This document shows, piece by piece, positions 1 to 8,133 of a stretch of DNA of 64,000 nucleotides (position 1 is the stretch's first letter; every line of letters begins with the position of its first letter). Source of the stretch: Candidatus Dormiibacterota bacterium (lineage in GTDB: Bacteria > Chloroflexota > Dormibacteria > Dormibacterales > Dormibacteraceae); contig PLJM01000027.1 in the NCBI GenBank assembly GCA_003139695.1, positions 97,933 to 161,932 on the forward strand, read 5' to 3'. The position numbers were made by a program, and so were the translations under genes. Under the pieces are notes generated by a model. It did not search any database. It saw only the letters and a program-made list of their open reading frames with translations, and was not told the origin of the DNA.

Positions 1-377
1 GACCCGACTACATGGCCCCATTCCCAACCGCCGGTTCGGCTCCGGTACCGCCCCGAAACCCTGCTCAGCCTTCGGCTTGGGACGCGCCAGTCCAGCCTCT
101 ACCGCCGGCTCAGCCTTACGTGCCGCCGGGCCAGTCTCCTACGTGGGACGCACCGGCCCAGCCTGTGCCGCCGGTTCAGCCTCCGACGTGGGACGCGCCC
201 GCCCAGCCAGTGCCGCCTGCCCAGCCCTATGTGCCGCCTCCCGCGGCACCGCCCCCGACACCACCGGCAGCGCCATCGCCTCCTCCGACGCCCCCGCGGT
301 CAGTCGAATGGCCGGCCCCCCCAGCTCCGCCGGCTGTACCGGACGAGCCGCCCGACCTACCTCAACCGTCGGACTAG
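1..377 (+). CDS. C-terminal part of a proline-rich protein (truncated by window edge)
   Basis: The reading frame is already open at the window edge, so this is the 3' end of a longer gene. The visible 120 or so residues are almost entirely Pro, Ala, Gln, Val and Trp. They contain repeats built on WDAPAQPVPP followed by QP or QPYVPP (three tandem copies, the first degenerate), and then a Pro-Ala-Ser tail ending PQPSD. Such tails are usually disordered linkers of membrane or wall-associated proteins. The ATG at 12 is simply the first internal Met and is probably not the start. Function cannot be assigned from this piece. Confidence 0.5.
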   Translation, partial: PDYMAPFPTAGSAPVPPRNPAQPSAWDAPVQPLPPAQPYVPPGQSPTWDAPAQPVPPVQPPTWDAPAQPVPPAQPYVPPPAAPPPTPPAAPSPPPTPPRSVEWPAPPAPPAVPDEPPDLPQPSD

Positions 378-416
378 CGGGCCCCAGCGAACCAGGGCCC
401 GCTCGTTGATCGGCGG

Positions 417-1733
417 CTAGGGAATGCCGTTAGTCGGCATCGGTTTGGACGCGCAGGTGCTGCAAGCGGTGACCGTGGCATTCGTAGGATCTGAGGTGGC
501 TGTATAGATCGAGCCCATGAATTGGGCTGCGCCATTTTGAATCGTCGCCATCTGCACGCCCAGGTAGCCAAGGTGGCTGGTCGATGAGTAGCCCAGCGGA
601 ACAATGCCAGGCCCCTGGTCCAGCTGCCCGCTCTGAAGTGTGTTGATGACGCCTTGACGAGTCGGGTTTTGGCCGGCCTTCTTCATCAGCTGGACGAACG
701 AGTAGCCAACCGCCATGCCGTAGACCACGTTGCCGTCAAATGGAAGGGAGCTGATGTACTGGTCGTGGATCTGCTTGAACAGCGTGATCCACGGGCTGCT
801 GGTGTCACCGGTGGCTGGGAGATAGCCGGAGGTGACGATGCCGTTGAGAAGGCTCGCCCCTGCCGCGCCTTTAGAGAACGTGGAGACGAGGCCTGCAAGG
901 GTGGTCGGGTCGGCGCCGACGCTGCTGACCACCCACTTCGGGTTGAAATGAAGCTGGGCAGCCGTCAGCAGGGTGAGGGCTGTGAATGCCGGGATGGTGT
1001 ACAACACCACGACCTGCGCCCCAGCTGCCTGCAGGTGTGCGATCTGCGGGCCGAGGTTGATGTTGGTCGGCACGTACTTCTGCTTGTCGACAACGCTGGC
1101 GGCCGGGATCTGCGTGTCGAGACCCGTCACCCCACCCTGTCCGAAGTCATCGTCCTGGTAGAGGTAGCCGACCTTCATGCCGGAATACGTGTCGTTGACG
1201 TACTTTCCGGTGACCTTGCCCTCGATGATGTAGTCGGGCTGCCAGCCGGAGGTGTAAGGCCACTTCGTCGGCTGGTTCCAACAGTCACATCCTGAAGCTA
1301 CGAACAGGTCGGGAACTTTCTGTGTGTTCAGGTAGTCGACGACAGCGGTATGCGTTGGCGTGCCGAGACCGTTGAAGATTGCGAAAACTTTGTCCTGGAG
1401 CACCAGCTGGTGGACGACTGTTGACGTGGTCGCGGGGTTGTAGCCATCGTCCTCGTACATGTACTTGATCGTGCGGCCATACACGCCGCCGTGGGCGTTG
1501 ACCCACTGGAAGTAGGCGTCGGAAGCCTTCGAGATCTCGGAATAGCCAGGCGCCGCCGCACCGGTCAGCGGCTGGTGGCTGCCGATGGTGATCTGAGTCG
1601 CGGTGATGCCGGGTGCAGATGCGGTGTTGGTGGTACTGCCGCTGCTGCCGCCACACGCACTTACAAATAGCGCGGCGACCACGAGCCGAGCTCCCCACGT
1701 CGCAAAGGGTCGCCGGATCGAAAAGCTCACCAT
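417..1733 (-). CDS. livJ: ABC transporter substrate-binding lipoprotein, branched-chain amino acid/amide type (LivJ/LivK-like)
   Basis: This is a 438-residue extracytoplasmic binding protein of the type I periplasmic-binding fold (Peripla_BP_6). The start at 1733 is set by a strong GGAGG Shine-Dalgarno 5 nt upstream; the longer frame to 1940 runs into the divergent regulator. The first 28 residues form a lipoprotein signal with Arg-Arg, a hydrophobic core and the lipobox VSAC, followed by GGSSGS. The mature N-terminus reads ITIGSHQPLTG, typical of Leu/amide-binding proteins. It presumably feeds the LivMHFG permease encoded at 2.5-6.0 kb on the same strand, from which it is separated by the tetR gene. 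The ligand is unknown; amides, short peptides or aromatic acids are as likely as Leu/Ile/Val. Confidence 0.88.
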   Translation of the reverse strand: MVSFSIRRPFATWGARLVVAALFVSACGGSSGSTTNTASAPGITATQITIGSHQPLTGAAAPGYSEISKASDAYFQWVNAHGGVYGRTIKYMYEDDGYNPATTSTVVHQLVLQDKVFAIFNGLGTPTHTAVVDYLNTQKVPDLFVASGCDCWNQPTKWPYTSGWQPDYIIEGKVTGKYVNDTYSGMKVGYLYQDDDFGQGGVTGLDTQIPAASVVDKQKYVPTNINLGPQIAHLQAAGAQVVVLYTIPAFTALTLLTAAQLHFNPKWVVSSVGADPTTLAGLVSTFSKGAAGASLLNGIVTSGYLPATGDTSSPWITLFKQIHDQYISSLPFDGNVVYGMAVGYSFVQLMKKAGQNPTRQGVINTLQSGQLDQGPGIVPLGYSSTSHLGYLGVQMATIQNGAAQFMGSIYTATSDPTNATVTACSTCASKPMPTNGIP

Positions 1734-1766
1734 TTTTCCTCCAGGTTCAAAAGCGCTCGGCCGAGT

Positions 1767-1790
1767 TTCGCCGATAGTACTATCGGCGAA
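1767..1790. promoter_or_regulatory. Perfect 24-bp palindrome, likely operator of the divergent TetR
   Basis: The half-site TTCGCCGATAGT is followed immediately by its exact reverse complement, giving an uninterrupted 24-bp dyad. It sits 33 bp upstream of the livJ start and 37 bp upstream of the tetR start, in the only gap between the two divergent genes. The position and perfect symmetry fit a TetR dimer (or pair of dimers) repressing both directions. Confidence 0.72.
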
Positions 1791-1827
1791 TGGGGATGGC
1801 AAGAAGAGAATTGGGCCGGGCTCGCTG

Positions 1828-2502
1828 GTGAGCGCGCCACTCACCCGCCGTGAGGCCAAGGAGCGCACGCGCAAGCGCCTGATCGACGCCGCCAGGGAGC
1901 TGATCCTGTCTGGTGACGAGACCCGCGTGGCCGCCAGCACGGTGGCGAAGCGGGCAAGCGTCGCGGGCGCAACCTTCTACGAGCATTTCCGAAGCCGCGA
2001 CGACCTGCTCAAGGCGCTCGCAGACGATCTGTTCGACGAGCTGCGCGAGAAGCTGGCGACGAGCAGGTGGGAAGCGTTGGCGGCTCCCAGCAGCGAGGAG
2101 AAGCTGCGCCAGGAGTTCCAGACTCCGCTCGCCGTGCTGGCCGCCAATCCCGACCTCTTTCGGCTCGCCCTTCGGGTCCGTCATTACCCTTCGTCGCCCC
2201 TGGGTGACTCCAGCCGGCGCTTTTCAGGCAACACTCGCAGTGATGTGGTCGAAGAGCTCGTCGACAGGGGTTACCCGCACGATGGACCGGAGGAACGGCG
2301 ACGGCTCGAGATGATCGCGGACGTCCACATCGCCGCCACCGAGGTCCTTGCGCTTGGCTACCTGGCGGGGCGCTATCCCGATCTCAATGAGGTCGTGGAC
2401 ATGCTGGTCCTGGTCACACGTGGCACCCGCCTGGCTCGAGAATGGCATGGCCGTTCAGCGCTGGAACTGGACGCCGAGGTAGTTCAAGCCCGCAACTCTT
2501 GA
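1828..2502 (+). CDS. TetR/AcrR family transcriptional regulator
   Basis: The GTG at 1828 begins a 224-residue protein. The N-terminal domain has the TetR helix-turn-helix: a basic lead-in (TRREAKERTRKRLIDAA), then recognition helices around STVAKRASVAGATFYEHF and the typical SRDDLLKAL turn, at residues of about 8-65. The remainder is an all-helical ligand domain. The gene is divergent from livJ across a perfect 24-bp dyad and convergent with livM (24-bp gap). It is therefore placed to sense the substrate or a metabolite of this importer. Earlier in-frame starts would overlap livJ and the dyad, so I reject them. The effector is unknown. Confidence 0.85.
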   Translation: MSAPLTRREAKERTRKRLIDAARELILSGDETRVAASTVAKRASVAGATFYEHFRSRDDLLKALADDLFDELREKLATSRWEALAAPSSEEKLRQEFQTPLAVLAANPDLFRLALRVRHYPSSPLGDSSRRFSGNTRSDVVEELVDRGYPHDGPEERRRLEMIADVHIAATEVLALGYLAGRYPDLNEVVDMLVLVTRGTRLAREWHGRSALELDAEVVQARNS

Positions 2503-2525
2503 GTGAAGGGCACCTCCGCGGCGGC

Positions 2526-3596
2526 CTAAAGATCTGCCGCCTGCTCCTGAGCGCCCGGCCTGCGGCGGCTGGCGCGGAATTGCCACAGGCGAACAACGCC
2601 GCCCTGGATGCCGTGCGGGAACGCCAGCATGGCGACCACGAAGACGGCTCCGAATAACGCTAGCGGCAGCTGGTCCCGCACCGCACTGGGCAGGTGCACT
2701 GTGTCGTTCAGCGAGCTGATCCACGAGGGCACGAACACCACTACCAGCGCCCCCCAGACCGCGCCCGGCAACGTCCCAAGACCGCCAATGACGACAGCTG
2801 CCAGGAGCAGTAATGAAAGGGTCAATGGAAAGCTGCCCGGCGCAGCCAGGTTGGACGTGTATCCGAGCAGCGACCCGGCCAGTCCCGCACAGGCTCCGCT
2901 GAGGACGAACGCCAGCACCTGTGTGCGCGCCACACGAATTCCATTCAGCGCCGATGCGACCTCGTCTTCGCGGATCGCGCGGAAATCCCTTCCGTAGCGC
3001 GTGCGCACCAGGTTGGCGAGCAGCACAAACGTGATCACTGTCGGTATGAGGCCAATCCACGTCAGCCATACCTCCGGCGCGATGGAGCTGAGAGCGTCGG
3101 GAGGAACGAGCGCCGGGATTGAGGTGCCGGCATCCCCGCCGAAGATGTTCGAGAACCTCACGGCGACGCCAGGCAGGCCGACCGCCAGCCCCAGAGTCGC
3201 GCCGGCGAGGTATGGACCTCGTAGCCGGGCCGCTGCAGCGCCGACAATGATCGATGCCACCGCTGTAACGAGGGTGGCGGTACCCATCACCAGCGCGGGG
3301 TTCAGGTCCGTGTGAGCCTTCAGCACGACTGCCGTCGTGTACGCACCGATTCCCATCAAAGCGCCGTGCCCAAGTGAGAGCTGGCCGTTGAGGCCCGTGA
3401 GGACTGTCAGGCCGGCCGCCCCGATCGCGAAATAGCACACGCTGGAGAGCTGGTAGACGAGGAACGGGTCGAATGGATCGATGGCCCAGACCACCAGCGC
3501 CGCGACCAGCAAGAAGCCCACGCCCAACATCGAATGGCGCAAGAGCGCAGGGCGAACCGAAACCAGGCGCTTCAACGAGGGCCCGCCCGCGCTCAC
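2526..3596 (-). CDS. livM: Branched-chain amino acid ABC transporter permease LivM
   Basis: A 356-residue membrane permease of the BPD_transp_2 family with about nine hydrophobic segments. The family signature LTGLNGQLSLGHGALMGIGAY lies at roughly residues 66-86, and a conserved cytoplasmic loop (GRDFRAIREDEVASALNGI) at about 200-220. It pairs with LivH to form the transmembrane channel. Its GTG start overlaps the livH stop by 4 nt (GTGA), so the two are translationally coupled. It is the last gene of the livG-livF-livH-livM operon. The length is normal and nothing is missing. Confidence 0.9.
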   Translation of the reverse strand: MSAGGPSLKRLVSVRPALLRHSMLGVGFLLVAALVVWAIDPFDPFLVYQLSSVCYFAIGAAGLTVLTGLNGQLSLGHGALMGIGAYTTAVVLKAHTDLNPALVMGTATLVTAVASIIVGAAAARLRGPYLAGATLGLAVGLPGVAVRFSNIFGGDAGTSIPALVPPDALSSIAPEVWLTWIGLIPTVITFVLLANLVRTRYGRDFRAIREDEVASALNGIRVARTQVLAFVLSGACAGLAGSLLGYTSNLAAPGSFPLTLSLLLLAAVVIGGLGTLPGAVWGALVVVFVPSWISSLNDTVHLPSAVRDQLPLALFGAVFVVAMLAFPHGIQGGVVRLWQFRASRRRPGAQEQAADL

Positions 3597-4471
3597 ACGC
3601 GCCTCTCCGCCGCATGCACGAACAGACCCTGGGGTCGAAGCATGAGGATGGCGATCAGGATTGCAAGCGCACCGGCGGTCTCGAGGTCGGGGCCGAGGTA
3701 GCCGCCGATGAATGACAGCGCGAGTCCCATCGACAGCCCGCCAACCAACGCGCCGATTGGACTGTCGAGTCCGCCGAGCACTGCAGCCGTGAAGCCGTAG
3801 ACGAGGATCGCGTCCATGTTGTTCGGGTACAACAGCAGGGTCGGCGCGACCAGCATGCCGGCCAGAGCGCCCGCCATCGTTGCCAGGCCCCAGCCGAAAG
3901 TGAGCAGCCGGCCCACGCGCACACCAAGCAATCGCGCAATCTCGGGCGCGAACGCGGCCGCACGCATGCTCAGCCCGAGGCCGGTGAATCGGAACAACAC
4001 GAGCAGCGCAACCATGACGAGCAGGACGACGCCGACGGTGAAGAGGTTGAACGGCGACACCGGGATGAAGGCCGCCCCCACCTGCATGGCCGCAATCGAG
4101 AAAGGAGCCGGGAAGGAGCGAATCTGCGCACCCCAGATCATTGGCACGACAGCCTCGAGAATGAGGAGGAGGCCGAGCGTCAAGATGACGGCGTTGAGTG
4201 GTGGTCCATTCTCAACCCAGCGGACGACTCCTCGCTCGGCGACCGCTCCCAGGAGCAGGCCTGCGGCAAGGGCCACGATGAATCCGAACCAGTAGTTGCC
4301 GGTCAGCTGGATCACGGCCAGGGCGATGTACGTGGTCGTCATCGCCATGGCACCCTGCGCAAAGTTCACGACCCGTGTGGCCCTCCATACAAGGACGAGG
4401 GCCAGCGCGAGCGCCGCATAGATCATTCCTGCTGCGACACCGGTCAGGGTCAGGACGAAGAAATAGTTCAT
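3593..4471 (-). CDS. livH: Branched-chain amino acid ABC transporter permease LivH
   Basis: A 292-residue permease of the BPD_transp_2 family and partner of LivM. It shows alternating hydrophobic segments, the N-terminal motif VNFAQGAMAMTTTYIA and the late motif AAVLGGLDSPIGALVGGLSMG, both characteristic of LivH. The ATG at 4471 lies 15 bp after the livF stop. The C-terminus contains LRPQGLF, as in most family members. Together with LivM it forms the membrane path for the substrate captured by the lipoprotein encoded at 417-1733. Confidence 0.9.
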   Translation of the reverse strand: MNYFFVLTLTGVAAGMIYAALALALVLVWRATRVVNFAQGAMAMTTTYIALAVIQLTGNYWFGFIVALAAGLLLGAVAERGVVRWVENGPPLNAVILTLGLLLILEAVVPMIWGAQIRSFPAPFSIAAMQVGAAFIPVSPFNLFTVGVVLLVMVALLVLFRFTGLGLSMRAAAFAPEIARLLGVRVGRLLTFGWGLATMAGALAGMLVAPTLLLYPNNMDAILVYGFTAAVLGGLDSPIGALVGGLSMGLALSFIGGYLGPDLETAGALAILIAILMLRPQGLFVHAAERRV

Positions 4472-4486
4472 GAGCCGGCCTGACGC

Positions 4487-5194
4487 TCAGTAGCCGAGGT
4501 ACGCATGCCAGAGCTCCTCCTCGTGCGCTAGCTCCCCAGCCCGACGCGAAGCGACGGTTCGGCCTGATGAAAGAAGCAACGCCTCATCAGCGATCGAGAG
4601 CGCGCTGCGGGCGTTCTGTTCGACCAGCAGCACACTGAGCCCACGCTTAGCGCAGAGGTCGCGAATCGTGCGCATGATGAGGCTAACAACCTTGGGAGCC
4701 AGCCCCAAGGACGGCTCGTCGAGGAGCAGGAGCTCGGGTCGCGACATCAGCGCGCGACCGACTGCAAGCATCTGGCGCTCTCCACCCGACAATGAGTTTG
4801 CCGGCAGGTGGCGGCGCGCAGCGAGAGGTGGAAACAGCGCCATCACTTCGTCAAGCGCTTTGCGGAGATCGGCCCGGTCGCGACGCCAGAGGTGCGCCAG
4901 CCGCAAGTTCTCGTCGACGGTGAGCTCGCGAATGATCCCGCCCCCCTCGGGGACCATGCTGATTCCCATTCGCACGATGGCCTCAGGCGACATCCCTGTG
5001 AGCAATCGGCGCCCATACGAAACCGTCCCGGCGCGCGGGCGGACCAGGCCTGCGATTGCCCGGATCAGCGTCGACTTGCCTGCCCCGTTGGGGCCGAGCA
5101 CGGCCGTTATCCCGTGGTCGGGTATGCGTAGACTCACGCCATCGAGCGCGGCAACGCCGCCGTACGAAACGCTGAGCCCCTCAACCTCGAGCAT
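4487..5194 (-). CDS. livF: ABC transporter ATP-binding protein LivF
   Basis: A 235-residue ABC ATPase. It has Walker A (GPNGAGKST), the Q-loop region, the signature LSGGERQMLAVGRAL and Walker B (LLLLDEPSLGLAP), with the switch histidine region replaced by LLVEQN as usual for LivF. I chose the ATG at 5194, which starts MLEVEGLSV, because it carries a purine-rich site (GGAGGGAGA) and overlaps livG by only 14 nt; the upstream extension to 5245 is Arg/Ser-rich and reads livG out of frame. It energises LivHM together with LivG. Confidence 0.9.
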   Translation of the reverse strand: MLEVEGLSVSYGGVAALDGVSLRIPDHGITAVLGPNGAGKSTLIRAIAGLVRPRAGTVSYGRRLLTGMSPEAIVRMGISMVPEGGGIIRELTVDENLRLAHLWRRDRADLRKALDEVMALFPPLAARRHLPANSLSGGERQMLAVGRALMSRPELLLLDEPSLGLAPKVVSLIMRTIRDLCAKRGLSVLLVEQNARSALSIADEALLLSSGRTVASRRAGELAHEEELWHAYLGY

Positions 5195-6038
5195 CGGCCT
5201 CTCCCTCCACGACAGTCGGCGTGAGCTCCTCGCCGAGGTAGGCATCCGTCACCGCCTTGTCCTTCTGCACGCGCTCTGGAGGGCCGGACGCGATGACGCG
5301 GCCGAAGTCAAGTACGTGAACCCGCTCGCAGACATTCATGATCAGGTCCAGTCGATGCTCGACCAGGGCAATCGACATCTGCGCACGAAGGGAGCGCAGG
5401 AGGTCAGCGAGCTCCTTGATCTCGGTCGCTGTCAACCCGCTCGCGGGTTCGTCGAGCAGCAAGAGGGCAGGCCGTGACACAAGTGCACGCGCGAGTGAAA
5501 CCCACTTCTGTACGCCGTAAGGCAGCACACCTGGATAGCGGTCGGCGAATCGCTCGATGCCAAGCAATCGAAGCTGATCGCGGGCGAGGCCTGTGAGTAC
5601 AGCCTCGTACCGATCTGAGCGACTAAACCCAAGAAGCGCCGACGCGAAACCGGGACGTTTCGCGCGGCGGGCCCCGACCATGACGTTCTCAAGCACTGTC
5701 AGACCGCGCCACAGTCCAAGTCCCTGCAGAGTTCTGGCGATGCCCAGCGAGTTCAGCTCGTGGGGCCGGACTCCGTTTATCCGCCGCCCGCCGTACAAGA
5801 TCTCCCCGGCCTGCGGTCTCAGAAAACCTGAGACGACGTTGAACAAGCTCGTCTTGCCGGCGCCGTTGGGCCCGATGATGCCGACGATCTCCCCCGCGGG
5901 CACTTCGAGGGACACATCGTCCAGAGCAACCAACCCACCGAAGCGCACGCTCAGGGACCTGACCTCGAGCGAGCCAGGGCCCAGCGCACCAGGGCCTGTT
6001 CGAGAACCTGCGGCGGCACCAATCGCGCTCACGTCCAT
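5181..6038 (-). CDS. livG: ABC transporter ATP-binding protein LivG
   Basis: A 285-residue ABC ATPase and first gene of the livGFHM operon. Walker A is GPNGAGKTS and Walker B LLLLDEPASGL; a LivG-type C-terminus follows (VLDFGRVIASG, then a short tail). The signature motif is degenerate: LPYGVQKWVSLARAL instead of the usual LPYGxQRRLEIARAL, although the core LPYG-Q is kept. It should form the heterodimeric ATPase with LivF. The start at 6038 is the first Met of the frame and lies about 90 bp from the divergent gene at 6128. Confidence 0.88.
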   Translation of the reverse strand: MDVSAIGAAAGSRTGPGALGPGSLEVRSLSVRFGGLVALDDVSLEVPAGEIVGIIGPNGAGKTSLFNVVSGFLRPQAGEILYGGRRINGVRPHELNSLGIARTLQGLGLWRGLTVLENVMVGARRAKRPGFASALLGFSRSDRYEAVLTGLARDQLRLLGIERFADRYPGVLPYGVQKWVSLARALVSRPALLLLDEPASGLTATEIKELADLLRSLRAQMSIALVEHRLDLIMNVCERVHVLDFGRVIASGPPERVQKDKAVTDAYLGEELTPTVVEGEADARG

Positions 6039-6127
6039 ACGCTACCTTGCCGGGGCCGACTTTCGGATCCAATCGTGGACATGCATGAAAATGGCGCGCC
6101 GCATCACCCCGCTACCATTCGACAGCA

Positions 6128-6868
6128 GTGGTCGCCCGACTCAAGCCGTACTGGCTGCACGTCTATCTGCTGGCCTACACGCCGACTCTTCTGCTCGCCG
6201 ACAGCCGGACCACGGCGCTGTGGCAGCAGTGGATCCTTGGGCTCCTCACCTTCGCCGCGCTCTACCTTGCAGCGCTGAAAGCTCCGCGGGAGCAGAGGCT
6301 CCAGGTCTGGATCTGCGTTGCGGTCGCCACCGGGTTTGAGATCTTCGGATCGCTGATCTGGGGTCTGTACCAGTACCGGTTGCACAACGTTCCGCTCTAC
6401 GTGCCGCCGGGCCATGGGGCCGTCTACCTGTTCGGGTTGCTGGCCGCGCGCACGCCGGTGGTGCTGCGGTACGGCAAGCGGGTCGCCCATGTGATCCTTG
6501 CGGGCGCGACGACCTGGGCTCTGGCCGGGCTGACAGTGTTGCCGTTGATCACCGGCCGGTTCGACCTGCAAGGCGCGATGTGCCTGCCGATCTTTGCCTG
6601 GTTCGTGCTGCGCTCGCCACGGTGGCCATTGTTCGCCGCGATCTTCATCGCCACCGGCGAGCTGGAGATATTCGGCACGTTCTTCCGCGATTGGTACTGG
6701 ATGCCCATCGCGCCGTGGACGCACATCCCGTCGGGCAACCCGCCCTCAGTGATCGCAGGCGGCTACTGCGTGATCGACGCCTCGGTGCTCCTGGTGATGC
6801 GTGGACTGCTCGCGATTCGAAACCAGGTACAGGCACTGCGGCCGGCCCCCGTGGGGCAAGAGGTGTGA
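6128..6868 (+). CDS. Multi-pass membrane protein of unknown function
   Basis: A 246-residue protein starting at GTG with six to seven predicted membrane helices. It has several Trp/Tyr-rich interfacial segments (LIWGLYQYRLHNVPLYVPPGHG, and FFRDWYWMPIAPWTHIPSGNPP in a loop near residue 195). The aromatic loops with His and Asp recall membrane-bound enzymes rather than transporters, but I do not recognise the family. It is divergent from livG and convergent with the next operon. No signal peptide or known catalytic motif is visible. Confidence 0.6.
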   Translation: MVARLKPYWLHVYLLAYTPTLLLADSRTTALWQQWILGLLTFAALYLAALKAPREQRLQVWICVAVATGFEIFGSLIWGLYQYRLHNVPLYVPPGHGAVYLFGLLAARTPVVLRYGKRVAHVILAGATTWALAGLTVLPLITGRFDLQGAMCLPIFAWFVLRSPRWPLFAAIFIATGELEIFGTFFRDWYWMPIAPWTHIPSGNPPSVIAGGYCVIDASVLLVMRGLLAIRNQVQALRPAPVGQEV

Positions 6869-6872
6869 GCGA

Positions 6873-7013
6873 TCAGAGATTCGGTTTGAAGACCATCATC
6901 GCCAGGATCACCAGCACTATCCCTCCCATCGCCTGACCCAGGACCTGGCCCCTCGTGCCGAGCCGCAAGAACTCGGCCGAGCTCGTGTCGCCGGCTTCCG
7001 CCAGCGCCACCTG
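6873..7013 (-). other. Open frame downstream of an in-frame TAG: severed C-terminus of the DUF2269-like protein
   Basis: Reading through the TAG at 7014-7016 without changing frame gives 46 further codons before TGA at 6873. They begin QVALAEAGDTSSAEFLRLG and end in a hydrophobic helix (IVLVILAMMVFKP). This is what the C-terminal end of DUF2269-type membrane proteins looks like, so it belongs to the gene at 7014-7325. See the finding on the premature stop. Confidence 0.55.
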
Positions 7014-7325
7014 CTAGCGCAGGGCGGGTGAGTAGAAGAACGCCGCGATGACGATGAGCGCGACAAAAAGGATGAGGGCGACGTCGATCCACAGCGTCGT
7101 GCTCGGGTAATGGCCGAGGTAAACCAGGAGCAAACCTGTGAGCAGCAGCACCCCGTAAGCAGGGTTGGCGATGCGGTTGTCGATGAACTTCACGCCCTTG
7201 AGCGCGAAAGCCATGTTTGCCGGACTGGACCTCGCGCGAACGATCCACACGGCGTAGCTGATGTTGAAGCCGACCGCCACGATGGCGGCGAGGATGTGAA
7301 AGAACAGCACGATCGTGAGCAGCAT
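7014..7325 (-). CDS. DUF2269-like integral membrane protein, interrupted by an in-frame TAG
   Basis: 103 residues remain before the TAG. They comprise an N-terminal helix (LTIVLFFHILAAIVAVGF), a second region around NRIANPAYGVLLLTGLLLVYLG, and a third helix ending YSPALR. The family normally continues for another 40-50 residues with a last helix, and exactly that continuation is present in the same frame after the TAG (6873-7013). The start overlaps the MaoC stop by one base (TGATG), so this is the fourth gene of the acyl-CoA dehydrogenase operon. It is either a recent pseudogene, a read-through gene or an assembly error. Confidence 0.65.
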   Translation of the reverse strand: MLLTIVLFFHILAAIVAVGFNISYAVWIVRARSSPANMAFALKGVKFIDNRIANPAYGVLLLTGLLLVYLGHYPSTTLWIDVALILFVALIVIAAFFYSPALR

Positions 7326-7717
7326 CAGCTGTTCATCTCGACGACCGCGGTGCCAACCGTCGTGCGGTTGCCATCGGGATCCTCGCCCCAGATCTCGAGC
7401 TCGGCATGCAGTCCGGTGACGCTGCTCACCCGTCCGCGGCAGCGGTACGGCTTGCCCGGGACGTCGACCCCGCGATAGCTGACCTCGAAGCTCGTGAGCG
7501 TCCCGCGCTCGCCGAGCCAGTCCGTGACGAGCTGTCCGAGGAACGCCGCCTTGAGCAGCCCATGCAGGATGACTCCTGGCAAACCGACGCCACGTGCGAA
7601 GTCCTGGTCGTAGTGGATCTCGTAGAAATCACCCTGCGCGCCCGCGTACTGCGCCAGCTGGCGCGTGGTCGGGTGCTTGATGAGGTCAGGGAGCTCCTCG
7701 CCGGGCTGCAGGTTCAT
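7325..7717 (-). CDS. MaoC-like hydratase, catalytic (C-terminal) hot-dog subunit
   Basis: A 130-residue single hot-dog-fold protein. The hydratase-2 motif is present as GDFYEIHYDQDFARG (catalytic Asp and His) followed by LPGVILHG. It would hydrate trans-2-enoyl-CoA as a complex with the product of the gene directly upstream (7714-8133), with which it shares a 4-nt stop-start overlap. A split MaoC pair of one substrate-binding and one catalytic subunit is the ChsH1/ChsH2 arrangement known from actinobacterial steroid side-chain degradation. The adjacent acyl-CoA dehydrogenase supports a beta-oxidation role. The substrate is unknown. Confidence 0.82.
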   Translation of the reverse strand: MNLQPGEELPDLIKHPTTRQLAQYAGAQGDFYEIHYDQDFARGVGLPGVILHGLLKAAFLGQLVTDWLGERGTLTSFEVSYRGVDVPGKPYRCRGRVSSVTGLHAELEIWGEDPDGNRTTVGTAVVEMNS

Positions 7718-8133
7718 CGCCGAATCGCCGTCCCACGCAGCCGCGCCACCAACCGGCCGTGGCCGTTGAAGTACTCGGTCTCGAAGATGATGAACAGCAG
7801 GCTGCCGCTTGCCCCCGTCTTCTCGTAGACATCCACGACCTTGCCGATCGCGGTAATCGTGTCACCGACCTTGACCGGTTCCAGGTATTCGAAGCGGTTG
7901 CCTCCGTTGAGCCAGCCCTGTCCATACTCCTCGGCCTCCGGAAGGTGGGCGCTCACCGGCGCCAGCGCGACGAGGAAGGTCGGCGGAGCTTCCGTGAGCC
8001 AGCGCGGGTAGGAATCGCCGATGGCATCGGTGAAGCGCTTCAAGTGGCCCGCCTCGACCACCGCGCTGATGGGCGGACCAGGCGTGCCGATGTGCGCGCG
8101 GAGCCGGTCGACGACCGATGACGTCGCGCTCAT
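7714..8133 (-). CDS. MaoC-like dehydratase N-terminal domain protein (FAS1-like hot-dog subunit)
   Basis: A 139-residue hot-dog protein lacking the catalytic Asp/His motif. It has the N-terminal-type features of double hot-dog MaoC enzymes: an opening with Pro-rich GTPGPP, the segment DSYPRWLTEAPPTF, and NGGNRFEYLEPVKVGDTI near residue 80. It overlaps both neighbours by 4 nt, so it is made together with the acyl-CoA dehydrogenase and the catalytic MaoC subunit. Its likely role is to hold the acyl chain in a heteromeric enoyl-CoA hydratase. Confidence 0.8.
   Translation of the reverse strand: MSATSSVVDRLRAHIGTPGPPISAVVEAGHLKRFTDAIGDSYPRWLTEAPPTFLVALAPVSAHLPEAEEYGQGWLNGGNRFEYLEPVKVGDTITAIGKVVDVYEKTGASGSLLFIIFETEYFNGHGRLVARLRGTAIRR

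Noticed and set aside
654..1295. Plus-strand ORF of 213 codons inside the substrate-binding protein gene
   Set aside because: It is the antisense shadow of livJ; the composition is Arg/Asp-rich and no motif fits. GC-rich DNA gives many such frames.
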